DNA of 64,000 nt, from NCBI RefSeq assembly GCF_001586255.1, contig NZ_CP014544.1, positions 62,001-126,000 on the forward strand, in the 5' to 3' direction. A program made the position numbers and the translations under genes. Every line of letters starts with the position of its first letter. Positions within the stretch are counted from its first letter, which is position 1. Of the stretch, positions 52,775 to 61,791 are shown piece by piece. This stretch comes from Zhongshania aliphaticivorans. GTDB taxonomy: Bacteria > Pseudomonadota > Gammaproteobacteria > Pseudomonadales > Spongiibacteraceae. The notes beneath the pieces are model-generated. The model saw nothing but the letters and a program-made list of their open reading frames with translations, was not told where the DNA came from and did not search any database.

Positions 52775-54016
52775 TTAGCACTGGGGCTTTTCAAGCACAA
52801 ACTGATAGACATCAATCGACTTGCCCCGAAAGCCACCCTCGCAGTAGCCGAGGTAGTAATTCCACATCCGCTTAAAGCGCTGATCAAAGCCCAGCGGGGC
52901 GATCTCGGGCCAGTGTTGATTAAAATTCTTTGCCCACTCGTGGAGGGTGCGGGCGTAGCCCAAGCCAAAGGCTTCTTCATCTTTTATTGTTAGCCCAGCG
53001 GTCTGGGCTTCAGCGCGGAAGCGCTCGGGGCTTGGCAGCATACCGCCGGGGAAGATATAGGTCTGAATAAAATCGGGATTGGCGCTGTAATCGGCAAAGC
53101 GCGCTTCGTCAATGGTGATGATTTGAATCGCCGCGCGGCCACCGGGCTTGAGTCGTTGATTTATGGTTTCGAAATACCTTGGCCAATACTTCTCGCCTAC
53201 AGCTTCAAGCATTTCAATCGACACGATATGGTCGTACTGACCTTCGGTGTCACGGTAGTCGGTTAAGCTGAATTCAGCACTACCGCGTAGTTTAATATTG
53301 CTCAAGCGCTGCTCAGCGTATTCCAGCTGGCGTTCAGACAGGGTGATGCCGTGAAGCGTTGCGGCCTTTTGCTGGCATAGCTGCTCAGCAAAGCCCCCCC
53401 AACCACAGCCAATTTCTAAAACATGGTCGCCGTTTTTTATGTCGAGTAAATCGATTAGGCGTTGGTATTTGGCGTGTTGGGCCGCGTTTAGGCTTTGCTG
53501 CTCGTCGCGATAATACGCGGCGGAATAAGTCATACTGGGGTCTAACCAGCGCTGATAAAAATCATTGCCAAGATCGTAGTGATAGCTAATATTGCGGCGA
53601 CTGCCGCGCTTGCTATTGGCATTGCGGCGGTGTCGCCACTTTTGGATGGCGCCTTCCACCTTGCCGCTGTCGAGCATGCCGTCAAAGAAAGCTTCGTTAA
53701 CGGCAATCCACTCAACCAAAACAGCCAGGTCGGGACTGTCCCAGTCGCCGTCCATATAGGCTTCGCTCCACCCTACTGAGCCGCCGGTAAAGGCTTTGCG
53801 CACCGCCTTCCAGTTGTGCAGAGTCACTACAGGATTTAGGCGTTCGCAGGGATGTTCGCCAAACTCAACACAGCTGCCATTGGGCAGGTTTAGACTCAGT
53901 ACGCCTCTGGCCGCCTTTGATAATGGCGCCAACACTTTGGCGAGCATTTGTTGCTGGCGTTTTGCCCACCAGGCGGAACCGAGATTGCTTTCTAATGCAG
54001 CGGCAGCTGATTTCAT
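52775..54016 (-). CDS. Cyclopropane-fatty-acid-synthase-like methyltransferase
   Basis: 413 residues of the CFA synthase family. SAM-binding motif VLEIGCGWGGFAEQL, then MLEAVGEKYWPRYF and the aromatic-rich QTYIFPGGMLPS. N-terminal domain (WSEAYMDGDWDSPDLAVL) matches CFA enzymes. It methylates the double bond of membrane phospholipid acyl chains, giving cyclopropane, branched or furan-type fatty acids. Last gene of an operon with DUF1365 and an FAD enzyme, an arrangement linked to ChrR/sigma-E singlet-oxygen regulons. Confidence 0.92.
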   Translation of the reverse strand: MKSAAAALESNLGSAWWAKRQQQMLAKVLAPLSKAARGVLSLNLPNGSCVEFGEHPCERLNPVVTLHNWKAVRKAFTGGSVGWSEAYMDGDWDSPDLAVLVEWIAVNEAFFDGMLDSGKVEGAIQKWRHRRNANSKRGSRRNISYHYDLGNDFYQRWLDPSMTYSAAYYRDEQQSLNAAQHAKYQRLIDLLDIKNGDHVLEIGCGWGGFAEQLCQQKAATLHGITLSERQLEYAEQRLSNIKLRGSAEFSLTDYRDTEGQYDHIVSIEMLEAVGEKYWPRYFETINQRLKPGGRAAIQIITIDEARFADYSANPDFIQTYIFPGGMLPSPERFRAEAQTAGLTIKDEEAFGLGYARTLHEWAKNFNQHWPEIAPLGFDQRFKRMWNYYLGYCEGGFRGKSIDVYQFVLEKPQC

Positions 54017-54043
54017 AGTAGACCCTTTGCGTATTCGGCAGAT

Positions 54044-54829
54044 TTATTTATCAATACGTGAGATTGATGAATCTGGTTCAGCTGGCCGAGGGACTATTTT
54101 CAAACCTTGGCAAAATAACTTTAGTGCCTCCCAGTGAATACCGCCAAGAACTTTTAGGGTCATAAAGGGCAGAGTGCAGAAATTATGCAGTAATTCGCGA
54201 TCGTTAAATGCCCGGCGTCGGCCTTGGAAGGCCGCGTGGAGCAGGTCTTTGCCGCCGTCTTGGACACGGATGCTAATGCCCAATTTATTGTTTGGCTGGT
54301 GGAGTCGAAATTTATAGCGCATCGCCATATTGTTAAATGGGGATACGTAAAAGTTTTTGTCGCACTGTTGCTCGATAGTGGGATTGTCGCGGTCGGCTTC
54401 GGGCACGGGAAATAAATAACTGTGCCGCTGCTTAAAGGTATTGCTCACTTCATAGAGCACCGCAAATAACTGTTGCCGCTGGTTATAGCAGTAGTAAACG
54501 CTCAGTGGATTAAAGGTGTAGCCCAAAATACGGGGGTAACAGAGAAGGCTGACCCTAGCGAGGGTGTCCGTAACCCCTTGCTCTGCAAGGCAGCGCTCAA
54601 TGTAGCGGCGGGGTGACTCGCCGCTGCCATTGCCGATATCCTTAAAATGAAAGCTGAATAAATTAAAGCGATTTAGCGAAAATAGGCGACAGCGCTCTGC
54701 TGCTGTATCGAGTTCGTCCAGATCAAATAAAAAGCTGCTAATTCGGTAGACAAAGCGATGCCGTAACGGTGTTAGACGTTGATGCCTCACTTCCCCGCGA
54801 TAAATAGCGGTGCGTAAATTAGCGCTCAT
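54044..54829 (-). CDS. DUF1365 protein
   Basis: 261 residues with the family marks YRGEVRHQRLTPLRHRFVYR at the start, then ISSFLFDLDELD, and RILGYTFNPLSVYYCYN in the middle. No membrane segment. Always next to an FAD amine-oxidase-like gene and a CFA-synthase-like gene, as here. Role unknown; probably part of lipid modification. The start overlaps the FAD gene by 4 bp. Confidence 0.9.
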   Translation of the reverse strand: MSANLRTAIYRGEVRHQRLTPLRHRFVYRISSFLFDLDELDTAAERCRLFSLNRFNLFSFHFKDIGNGSGESPRRYIERCLAEQGVTDTLARVSLLCYPRILGYTFNPLSVYYCYNQRQQLFAVLYEVSNTFKQRHSYLFPVPEADRDNPTIEQQCDKNFYVSPFNNMAMRYKFRLHQPNNKLGISIRVQDGGKDLLHAAFQGRRRAFNDRELLHNFCTLPFMTLKVLGGIHWEALKLFCQGLKIVPRPAEPDSSISRIDK

Positions 54830-56175
54830 GCGGCATTATCGATCACCGGCTTACTGCTTAGGTGAATGCGACCGCTGGCATTGGGCACAATCCACGGCCT
54901 GATGGTATTCCCCAATTGCTCGGCCACCGCCAAGCCAGATTGGATGCCGTCTTCGTGAAAGCCGTAGCCAAAATAACTGCCGCAATACCAGGTTCGCTGC
55001 TGCCCTTGTAAACTCCATAATTTGTGCTGAGCTTGGAGTGCGGCCTCGTTAAATACCGGATGCTGGTAGCTGAATCGCCGGTAAACCCGATCGCGACGCG
55101 GCTCTGTCAGCGGGTTTAAGGTGAGCAGAACCGATTCTTGGCAGGGCAGATGCTGCAGTAAATTCATCCAATAACTCACCGATACCTTGTTGGTGCTTTG
55201 ACTGGTGTCAGCAAGGTAGTTCCAGCTTGACCAAATCTGGTGGCGCTTGGGCATCAAATTTTCGTCACGGTGTAATACCGCTTCGTTTTCTTCATAGCTA
55301 AAGGCGCCGAGCAGGCTCTGTTCTGCGCTGCTGGGCTCATCAAGCATGGCTAGTGATTGGTCGGCGTGTCCGGCCATAACCACATGATCGAAGTGATGGC
55401 TTTCGCCATTCTGGTCGACAAGAATTACATGGTCGTTGAAGCGATGTACCTTCTTAATAGCGCAGTTTAATCGAATGCCCTCGGCGAAGTCGGCGCTCAG
55501 CCGTTTTACGTACTCGCGGGAACCGCCGGTGACTGTCTGCCATTGGGGACGTTCATTGACTTGCAGCAAGCCGTGATTGTCGCAAAAGCGTAAAAAGGCT
55601 TTGGCGGGGTAGGCGAGCATTTTTTCGGTTGGTGTTGACCAAATGGCGGCGCTCATCGGCAGCAAGTGATCTTCGCAAAAGCCAGGGCCAAATTTTTCTT
55701 GGCGCAGCAGCTCGCCGAGCGACAAATCGTCAGGCAGGGTTTGCAGCCAGCCAGCGCTTTGCTTATAAAAGCGCAGTAAATCTTGGATCATGCCCCAGAA
55801 GCGCGGACGAAAAACATTACGCTTTTGGGCGAACATAGTGGCGATGGAGTTTGAGCCACTGTATTCAAGGCGGCCTTGGTCTAAGGACACCCCAAAGGAC
55901 ATGTCGGTGCCTTGATACGGAATGTTTAAGTACTTAAACAGCGCCACTAAATTGGGATAGCAGTGTTCGTTAAAAACAATAAAGCCAGTATCAACGGCAA
56001 TGGTGCCGGCACTGGTTTGGATATCGACGGTGTTGGTATGGCCACCGAGTCGGGAATCTTGTTCAAACAGCGTTACCTGATGATGTTTGCTCAACAGCCA
56101 GGCGCTGCTCAAGCCCGAAATGCCGGAGCCAATAACGGCAATTTTTAGGGGTACTGACTTTAATGGTGTTTGCAT
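54826..56175 (-). CDS. FAD-dependent amine-oxidase-like enzyme
   Basis: 449 residues. Dinucleotide fold: KIAVIGSGISGLSSAWLLSK at residues 10-30, then RLGGHTNTVDI. Conserved C-terminal FAD region YCGSYFGYGFHEDGIQSGL. Family resembles amine oxidases and desaturases, and these proteins occur in the CFA-DUF1365 operons. It may desaturate or oxidise acyl chains before methylation. First gene of the minus operon. Confidence 0.88.
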   Translation of the reverse strand: MQTPLKSVPLKIAVIGSGISGLSSAWLLSKHHQVTLFEQDSRLGGHTNTVDIQTSAGTIAVDTGFIVFNEHCYPNLVALFKYLNIPYQGTDMSFGVSLDQGRLEYSGSNSIATMFAQKRNVFRPRFWGMIQDLLRFYKQSAGWLQTLPDDLSLGELLRQEKFGPGFCEDHLLPMSAAIWSTPTEKMLAYPAKAFLRFCDNHGLLQVNERPQWQTVTGGSREYVKRLSADFAEGIRLNCAIKKVHRFNDHVILVDQNGESHHFDHVVMAGHADQSLAMLDEPSSAEQSLLGAFSYEENEAVLHRDENLMPKRHQIWSSWNYLADTSQSTNKVSVSYWMNLLQHLPCQESVLLTLNPLTEPRRDRVYRRFSYQHPVFNEAALQAQHKLWSLQGQQRTWYCGSYFGYGFHEDGIQSGLAVAEQLGNTIRPWIVPNASGRIHLSSKPVIDNAA

Positions 56176-56186
56176 AAATATATCGC

Positions 56187-56214
56187 TGATCCCGCTTTGT
56201 CTTATTTACGTATA
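56187..56214 (+). promoter_or_regulatory. ECF sigma-E-like promoter
   Basis: TGATCC (56187-56192), 16 bases, then CGTATA (56209-56214), upstream of the MFS gene. The TGATCC -35 and CGTA-type -10 are what I recall for RpoE/ChrR (ECF11) promoters, used in singlet-oxygen stress. It lies 75-100 bases before the MFS start. Confidence 0.45.
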
Positions 56215-56288
56215 TTCAGCCTAAACAGATTTGCCACAGCCAATGCTAGCGACGCGACCAAGGTCGTCGTCTCTGTTAGGAGAATAAA

Positions 56289-57518
56289 ATGCGGAATCCG
56301 TCCCGAAGCTGGCAATTTATTCGTTATGCTTTGCCAGGCTTACCACTTGCGGCCTTAGGCCTGCCTTTTTATCTTTATGCACCGCTCTGGCTGGCTGAAC
56401 AAGGCGGCTATGGATACAGCATAGTCGGTTTAGTGTTCTTTGCAGCGAGAATGACTGACGTACTGAGCGACTTGCCCGCAGGGGCGTGGATCGATCGGTA
56501 TGGCAGTCATCGCGCCTTATGGATTGGCGCTTGGCTGCTCATCGCCAGCAGTGCATCGGCATTGGTTTATCTGCCCCACCCTTGGCCCCTGCCATTACTG
56601 GCGAGTGGGCTGATACTACTCATGCTGGGTTGGACGGGTATTACTGTACCTTGGTTGGCGCTGCCTGTGAATATCTCATTTTCCGCGCTAGATCGGCTGC
56701 GTTATAACAGCAGCCGCGAAGCCATGCTATTGCTCGGAACCCTATTGGCAATGGTATTACCTGCCATATTGGCCCCCGCGATACTCCCCTCATTTCTTGT
56801 GTTGTTGCTTGCAGTCTTGCTGCTGACGGTTTGTCTACAGGGGAGTCAGGCGGCACCGGCCAGCACCCGCGTTCTTAGTTTTCGGGTGCTGCTAACAGAT
56901 CAGCGCACACGCAGTTTAGCCTTGCCGTGGTTTACCAATATGCTAGCCAATGCGATCCCCGGAACGGTGCTTATATTGTTTATGCGCGAAGTGCTGCACG
57001 CCGAGAGCGAGCTCGGCATTGTATTGATTAGCTATTTTCTCGCGGGCTTGCTTGGTGTGCCATTTTGGTATTTTCTCGCGCGCCGGGTTGGCAATCTATT
57101 GTCCTGGCGAATTGGCTTGTGTAGTTCTGCACTGCTGTTTAGCTTTGCTGCGCTGCTGGGCGAGGGGGATGTTGGCTGGTTTATTGCCATTAGCATTGGC
57201 ACCGGCCTGGCGCTGGGGGCCGACCAGGCCTTGCCTTCAGCCATGCAAACCGCTTTGGCGCAGACTTTGTCCAAAGAGCAGGGCGGTGCGGTAATAGGGG
57301 CGCGGATGTTTGCGCTATGGAGTATGTTAAGCAAAGCGGCACTGGGACTGGCGGTCGGCGTGTCGTATTTGTGGTTGGGCAGCCAGACGGATGGGGCGGT
57401 TCCGCCAGCGTGGGCGATCAGCGCCGTGTATGTGGTGGCGCCAGTGGCGCTAAAACTACTGGTTTTTTTGATGTTGGGTCGCAGATCAATAGTGACACTT
57501 GAGGGTGGTGGACAATGA
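56289..57518 (+). CDS. MFS transporter (GPH-type)
   Basis: 409 residues with twelve hydrophobic segments. The motif AARMTDVLSDLPAGAWIDRYGSH is the GPH/MFS loop 2-3 signature with Asp and Arg. The AGGAG 5 bases upstream fixes the start at 56289. It overlaps the next gene by 4 bp. In related clusters an MFS protein of this type accompanies the CFA-like and DUF1365 genes; it may move a lipid precursor or flippase substrate. Substrate is unknown. Confidence 0.88.
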   Translation: MRNPSRSWQFIRYALPGLPLAALGLPFYLYAPLWLAEQGGYGYSIVGLVFFAARMTDVLSDLPAGAWIDRYGSHRALWIGAWLLIASSASALVYLPHPWPLPLLASGLILLMLGWTGITVPWLALPVNISFSALDRLRYNSSREAMLLLGTLLAMVLPAILAPAILPSFLVLLLAVLLLTVCLQGSQAAPASTRVLSFRVLLTDQRTRSLALPWFTNMLANAIPGTVLILFMREVLHAESELGIVLISYFLAGLLGVPFWYFLARRVGNLLSWRIGLCSSALLFSFAALLGEGDVGWFIAISIGTGLALGADQALPSAMQTALAQTLSKEQGGAVIGARMFALWSMLSKAALGLAVGVSYLWLGSQTDGAVPPAWAISAVYVVAPVALKLLVFLMLGRRSIVTLEGGGQ

Positions 57519-58078
57519 ATAAAAATCGCAATGCGTATCTACTCAGTATTCCATTACTGATGTTTGCAGGCTTGATATCGGCACCCGTAATGGCGACTGA
57601 AAATTGGCGCACTGTGAGCGCGGAAACCTTCAGCTTGCTCTGGAAGGATTTGACCTACACCCGTCTGCAAGTTGACCCCCAGCAAGCTCTGCCCGCGTCC
57701 GGTGATATTCTGGCGCCAGATTACGCCAAGCAAATCATTATTGAATATAAAGTTGGGGTGTCGGCGGAGCGTTTTCGCAGCATGACCGACAAGGCGCTGA
57801 CGGGTGCCTATTCACCTGCGGAATTGGCGCCAGCTAAAGCGGACATCGCCTTGTTTAGCAGCTGGTATAAAAGTGTTGAAAAGGGTCAGCAATACCGTCT
57901 TGCTTGGCTGCCAGAGCGGGGGTTGCAGCTGTATTTGAATGAGGAGCATTTGGGTGCAATTCAGGACCCTAATGCCGCGGCGCTAATCTTGAGTGTGTGG
58001 CTGGGAAAGGCTGCGGTAAGCGAATCGCAGCGCGATACTATGCTCGCTGCGTGGCGGAGGGCTGCTGCGGATCAGTAG
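57515..58078 (+). CDS. Chalcone-isomerase-like secreted protein
   Basis: 187 residues. A signal peptide (LLSIPLLMFAGLISAPVMAT), then a domain with the features of chalcone isomerase-like (PF16036) proteins: KQIIIEYKVGVSAERFRSMT, DIALFSSWYKSVEKGQQY, and ILSVWLGKAAVS. Such proteins bind fatty acids rather than flavonoids. It partners the MFS gene and completes the bidirectional lipid cluster. Likely periplasmic. Confidence 0.84.
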   Translation: MNKNRNAYLLSIPLLMFAGLISAPVMATENWRTVSAETFSLLWKDLTYTRLQVDPQQALPASGDILAPDYAKQIIIEYKVGVSAERFRSMTDKALTGAYSPAELAPAKADIALFSSWYKSVEKGQQYRLAWLPERGLQLYLNEEHLGAIQDPNAAALILSVWLGKAAVSESQRDTMLAAWRRAAADQ

Positions 58079-58129
58079 GCCACGACGTTATTGTTTAAGG
58101 CGTTGAATTTATTGGTAATAATTAAATGA

Positions 58130-58141
58130 TCTAAGCTTAGA
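58130..58141. promoter_or_regulatory. Palindrome TCTAAGCTTAGA upstream of receptor gene
   Basis: A perfect 12-base palindrome about 90 bases before the receptor start. Could be an operator; no regulator is known to me for it. Not a Fur box. Confidence 0.3.
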
Positions 58142-58231
58142 ATATTTAGCCCAAAACCCGCCCTTCGCTTGAAAAGCCTAGGCTGAGCCCCTAGCATGCG
58201 CTGCTGATAGCCTGCCGAGAGTGAGACCTAG

Positions 58232-60709
58232 GTGAACACGTCTACAAAATTGACTTTAATATTATTGGGTTTGTCCCAAGCCGCGGCCCTTAACGCCCAA
58301 GAAAATCCCCAGAGTCGGCGGGGCTTAAGCATAGAAGAAGTTCTGGTTACGGCGCAAAAGCGTGAGGAGGGTGCCAATGACATCCCCTTGGCCATTGCCA
58401 CCTATACCGGCGAAGACCTCGTTGCACTCGGGGTCAGCGATACCACGGATCTTGGTAAATTACTGCCGGGCTTCTCATACGCCGATGGCGGTTTTAACAC
58501 CCCAATTTATACCCTGCGGGGGGTCGGCTTTAATGAAAATAGCCAAACCGCCAGCGCGACGGTGGGGGTTTATATTGATGAATTTAATTTGCCCTTCCCG
58601 ATTATGACTAAGGGCAGTAATTTGGACCTTGCGCGGGTAGAGGTGCTAAAAGGCCCTCAAGGCACGCTTTACGGCCGCAATACCACCGGTGGCGCGATAA
58701 ATTATATTGCCAATAAGCCCAGTGATAGTTTGATTTATGGCGGCAGTGTGGGCTACAGCAGCTATGAAACCAGTGAAGCCAATGGCTTTATTAGTGGGCC
58801 GCTGTCTGAGAGCGTTAGTGCACGTCTGGCGCTGCGCGCCATTAATAGCAGTGAAGGTTGGCAGCGCAGCCGTACCCGCCACCCTAGCAGTGAAGCCTAC
58901 AACGGCAAAACTGGGCGGAATTTAGGCGGTGAGTATCAGCAGTTTGGCTACGATACCTTGGGTAAAGTCGACAAGCAGAGCGGGCGTTTTTCGCTGAGCT
59001 GGTTAGCCGCCGACAATATTGATATTAGCTATCACCTCGACGGTTGGCGCGATCGCTCCGAGCCTCAGGCCTTGCAAGTGATTGCCATTGAATCTCAGAA
59101 CGCGACCTTGGGCGCGGCTGGCCTGCACCCAGAGGTGGCAGATTATCCCGTTAATGATAAAGACACCCAAGACAATCGCGCCGCTGATTGGCCAAATGCC
59201 GGTATGGAATTTCGCTTAAACGACAGCTTTTACTCCACCGGTGTGCGCGTGGCCTGGACTTTGTCAGCGGACCTCGAAGCGGTGTTTTTGGGCTCACTCG
59301 GCCGTTTTGAATCTGATGGCAGCTTTATTCCCCAGTCTGGTGTCGACACGGTGAATACCGAGCGCAATGTGTTTGCGACCACTGATTATTACAATTTGGA
59401 GTGGCGCTTGGCGGGCAACGCGCACCCCGACGTATTCTGGCAGCTCGGTGTTAATTACAGCGAAGATGATGTCGCTGAATTTCAGCGCCTGCATCACGAG
59501 ACGGTGAGTATTATTTTCCCCGTTGACGCGCCGAACGGCGACGGTGTGGCGGGGCTGGATAATCGATCGGGCTTTGGCGGCAATCAGCTTGCCGAAGTGG
59601 CGGCGGTGTTTTTTCACACCGAGTGGGCCCTGGCCGATGATTGGACCTTAAGCGGTGGCGCGCGTTACACCGACGAGTCCCGTAAGTTTAATGGCTGCGG
59701 TCAGGACGTTAACGTTGGCGATGAGCCCGGCGCTGACCAAGATTCACCCGGCGCGCAAGACGAAGGTGTCGGCTTGGCCGGGGCCTTTAGCGGGATTAGT
59801 TTACTGCAATCGCCGCTGGCCGGTTATCTGCCCGGCACGGCGGAACAAGGTGGCTGCTTTACCTTGGACAATGAAACTCGCCAGCCTGGTCGTTACTTTG
59901 GAGAGTTGAGTGAAGACAATGTGTCTGGGCGCCTTGCGCTCGATTGGCGCTTTGCCGAAGACATGTTGGCTTTTGTCGCGCTGAGTCGCGGCTTTAAATC
60001 GGGTAGCTTTCCGGTGATTAATATCTCGGATTCGGTGCAGTTTGAACCCGTTACCCAAGAGCAGCTCGACGCCTTGGAGATCGGCGGTAAATTGACCTTG
60101 CTCGACAAAACCATGCAGCTCAATGCCTCGGTATTTGATTACCGCTATAAAGATAAGCAGTTGGTGACCAACTTCCGCGACCCAGTCTTTGGCGCGCTGC
60201 CGATTTTGCGCAATGCCCCCAAGTCTGCCGTGCGCGGCGCTGAGTTGGACGTGAAATACACGCCGATCGAAGGCTTGTATTTGTCCCTCGCGGCGGCGTA
60301 TTTAGACACTGAAGTTGAAGAGTTTGTCAGCGGCGACAGCAATGGCGATGAGTTCGACTTTGCTGGCAAGCCCTTTAATTACAGTCCGCGCTGGGAATAC
60401 ACTCTGCTATTAGATTATGTGCTGCCCGTCTTTGAGCGCTATGAGCTGTCGCTGGGTATTGATTACAGCTATAGCGGTGAAACCAATGCTTCGCTGGAAC
60501 AGGACGAACGCTTTTTCATTGATGATTACGGCCTGATTAATGCGCGGCTTGGCTTTGGGCCAGCGGCGGGCCCTTGGCAGCTCATGCTGTGGGGTCGCAA
60601 CCTCGGCGACGAGTACTATTATAATAATGTCACCAATCAGCTCGATACCATCGGTCGCTACACCGGTATGCCGGTGACCTACGGTATTACACTGTCTTGG
60701 CAGCCTTAA
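58232..60709 (+). CDS. TonB-dependent receptor
   Basis: 825 residues. Signal peptide, TonB box near EEVLVTAQKR, plug with the motif LDLARVEVLKGPQGTLYGRN typical for large ligands, and a 22-strand barrel with a terminal aromatic (TYGITLSWQP). Starts with GTG (58232). The VLVTAQKREE and GAINYIANKP motifs are shared by many receptors of the Sphingomonas/Spongiibacter type that import sterols, aromatics or sugars. The ligand is unknown; it is not obviously a siderophore receptor, as no Fur site is seen. Confidence 0.93.
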   Translation: MNTSTKLTLILLGLSQAAALNAQENPQSRRGLSIEEVLVTAQKREEGANDIPLAIATYTGEDLVALGVSDTTDLGKLLPGFSYADGGFNTPIYTLRGVGFNENSQTASATVGVYIDEFNLPFPIMTKGSNLDLARVEVLKGPQGTLYGRNTTGGAINYIANKPSDSLIYGGSVGYSSYETSEANGFISGPLSESVSARLALRAINSSEGWQRSRTRHPSSEAYNGKTGRNLGGEYQQFGYDTLGKVDKQSGRFSLSWLAADNIDISYHLDGWRDRSEPQALQVIAIESQNATLGAAGLHPEVADYPVNDKDTQDNRAADWPNAGMEFRLNDSFYSTGVRVAWTLSADLEAVFLGSLGRFESDGSFIPQSGVDTVNTERNVFATTDYYNLEWRLAGNAHPDVFWQLGVNYSEDDVAEFQRLHHETVSIIFPVDAPNGDGVAGLDNRSGFGGNQLAEVAAVFFHTEWALADDWTLSGGARYTDESRKFNGCGQDVNVGDEPGADQDSPGAQDEGVGLAGAFSGISLLQSPLAGYLPGTAEQGGCFTLDNETRQPGRYFGELSEDNVSGRLALDWRFAEDMLAFVALSRGFKSGSFPVINISDSVQFEPVTQEQLDALEIGGKLTLLDKTMQLNASVFDYRYKDKQLVTNFRDPVFGALPILRNAPKSAVRGAELDVKYTPIEGLYLSLAAAYLDTEVEEFVSGDSNGDEFDFAGKPFNYSPRWEYTLLLDYVLPVFERYELSLGIDYSYSGETNASLEQDERFFIDDYGLINARLGFGPAAGPWQLMLWGRNLGDEYYYNNVTNQLDTIGRYTGMPVTYGITLSWQP

Positions 60710-60732
60710 AAGTTCGCTGTTTTACACGTAAA

Positions 60733-60760
60733 GGCCTATATTAAAAAGATAATATAGGCC
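60733..60760. other. 11-bp perfect inverted repeat
   Basis: GGCCTATATTA (60733-60743) and TAATATAGGCC (60750-60760) around AAAAAG, followed by the palindrome GCCGCGCGGC. It lies 24 bp after the receptor stop and probably acts as a transcript-stabilising or termination hairpin, although no T run follows. Confidence 0.55.
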
Positions 60761-60791
60761 GCCGCGCGGCCGTTCACTGAGGACCGCTATC

Positions 60792-61721
60792 ATTACCGTT
60801 GAAAGTTTTTTCATTTCTCTAAGCAGTTATCTGTCCTACCCTTTGGTCAGCCTTGGTAAAACCCCGGTGACGCTGGGGACCTTGCTCGCGGGTTGTGTGG
60901 TGGTCGGTATTGCATGGGCGGCTTCGCGAGTGTTGCGGGGTAGTTTGCGCTCAGTTGCCCAACGCCGCGCGGCGTTTTCCAGCAGCACCCTCTATACCAT
61001 TGAACGTCTAATCCATTACGTGGTCTTGATCGTAGGGGTGTTTGTTGCCCTGTCGGTAATCGGTATTGATTTGAGCAAGCTAGCGCTCGTGGCCTCGGCG
61101 CTGTCGGTGGGTATCGGCTTCGGTCTGCAAGCCATATTCAGTAATTTTGTATCGGGGCTGATTATTTTGGTTGAACGTTCACTGAAGGTGGGTGATTACG
61201 TGCAATTGGAAAGTGGTGTGGTTGGCGTGGTGGCGGAAATCACGGTTAGGGCAACGATTATTACTACCTTGGAAAATGCCGAGGTTATTGTCCCTAATTC
61301 CGAATTTGTAAACGGCAAGGTCACCAATTGGACGCACACCAATAATTACTGTCGCATGCGAATTCCATTTGGTGTGGCATACGGTACGAATAAAGAGCGC
61401 ATGCGAGAGGTAGTGCTAGACGCGATAAAGGAATTACCGCAAACCTTGTTGGATTTTCCAGGACGCGCGCCCACGGTAATTATGAAGGCGTTTGGCGATT
61501 CCAGTTTAGATTTTGAATTACTGGTTTGGGTTAAACCAGAATACGCTGCTCAGCAGAGTGGCACGCGTTCCGCATTTTTGTGGGCAATAGACAGCGCGCT
61601 GGTCGCGGCGGGCATTGTGGTGCCGTTTCCCCAGCGGGATTTGCATATTGTGTCGGGCTTGCATCATGGCTCAGGGCCTACATCAGGCGCCGATCCAAGT
61701 TTTAGTGCAACACCAGATTAG
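60792..61721 (+). CDS. Small mechanosensitive channel (MscS family)
   Basis: About 309 residues from a proposed ATT start (292 from TTG 60843). MscS pattern: membrane helix TLGTLLAGCVVVGIAWAAS, pore helix LVASALSVGIGFGLQAIFSN, beta domain SLKVGDYVQLESGVVG, VPNSEFVNGKVTNW, and C-terminal region VWVKPEYAA. A pressure valve against osmotic downshock. The residues before TTG 60843 (SYLSYPLVSLGKTPVTL) fit homologues, and TGAGGACC lies just before ATC/ATT at 60789/60792, so translation probably begins at a rare start codon. Confidence 0.88.
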   Translation: MTVESFFISLSSYLSYPLVSLGKTPVTLGTLLAGCVVVGIAWAASRVLRGSLRSVAQRRAAFSSSTLYTIERLIHYVVLIVGVFVALSVIGIDLSKLALVASALSVGIGFGLQAIFSNFVSGLIILVERSLKVGDYVQLESGVVGVVAEITVRATIITTLENAEVIVPNSEFVNGKVTNWTHTNNYCRMRIPFGVAYGTNKERMREVVLDAIKELPQTLLDFPGRAPTVIMKAFGDSSLDFELLVWVKPEYAAQQSGTRSAFLWAIDSALVAAGIVVPFPQRDLHIVSGLHHGSGPTSGADPSFSATPD

Positions 61722-61791
61722 AACATTAAGGCTTATGGAATACAGAGCTTGGCAGGCTAAGAACATCACCACTTAATTTGGAGATTGTAAT

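Noticed and set aside
58079-58231. Fur box upstream of the large TonB receptor
   Set aside because: The only palindrome, TCTAAGCTTAGA, does not match the GATAATGATAATCATTATC pattern.
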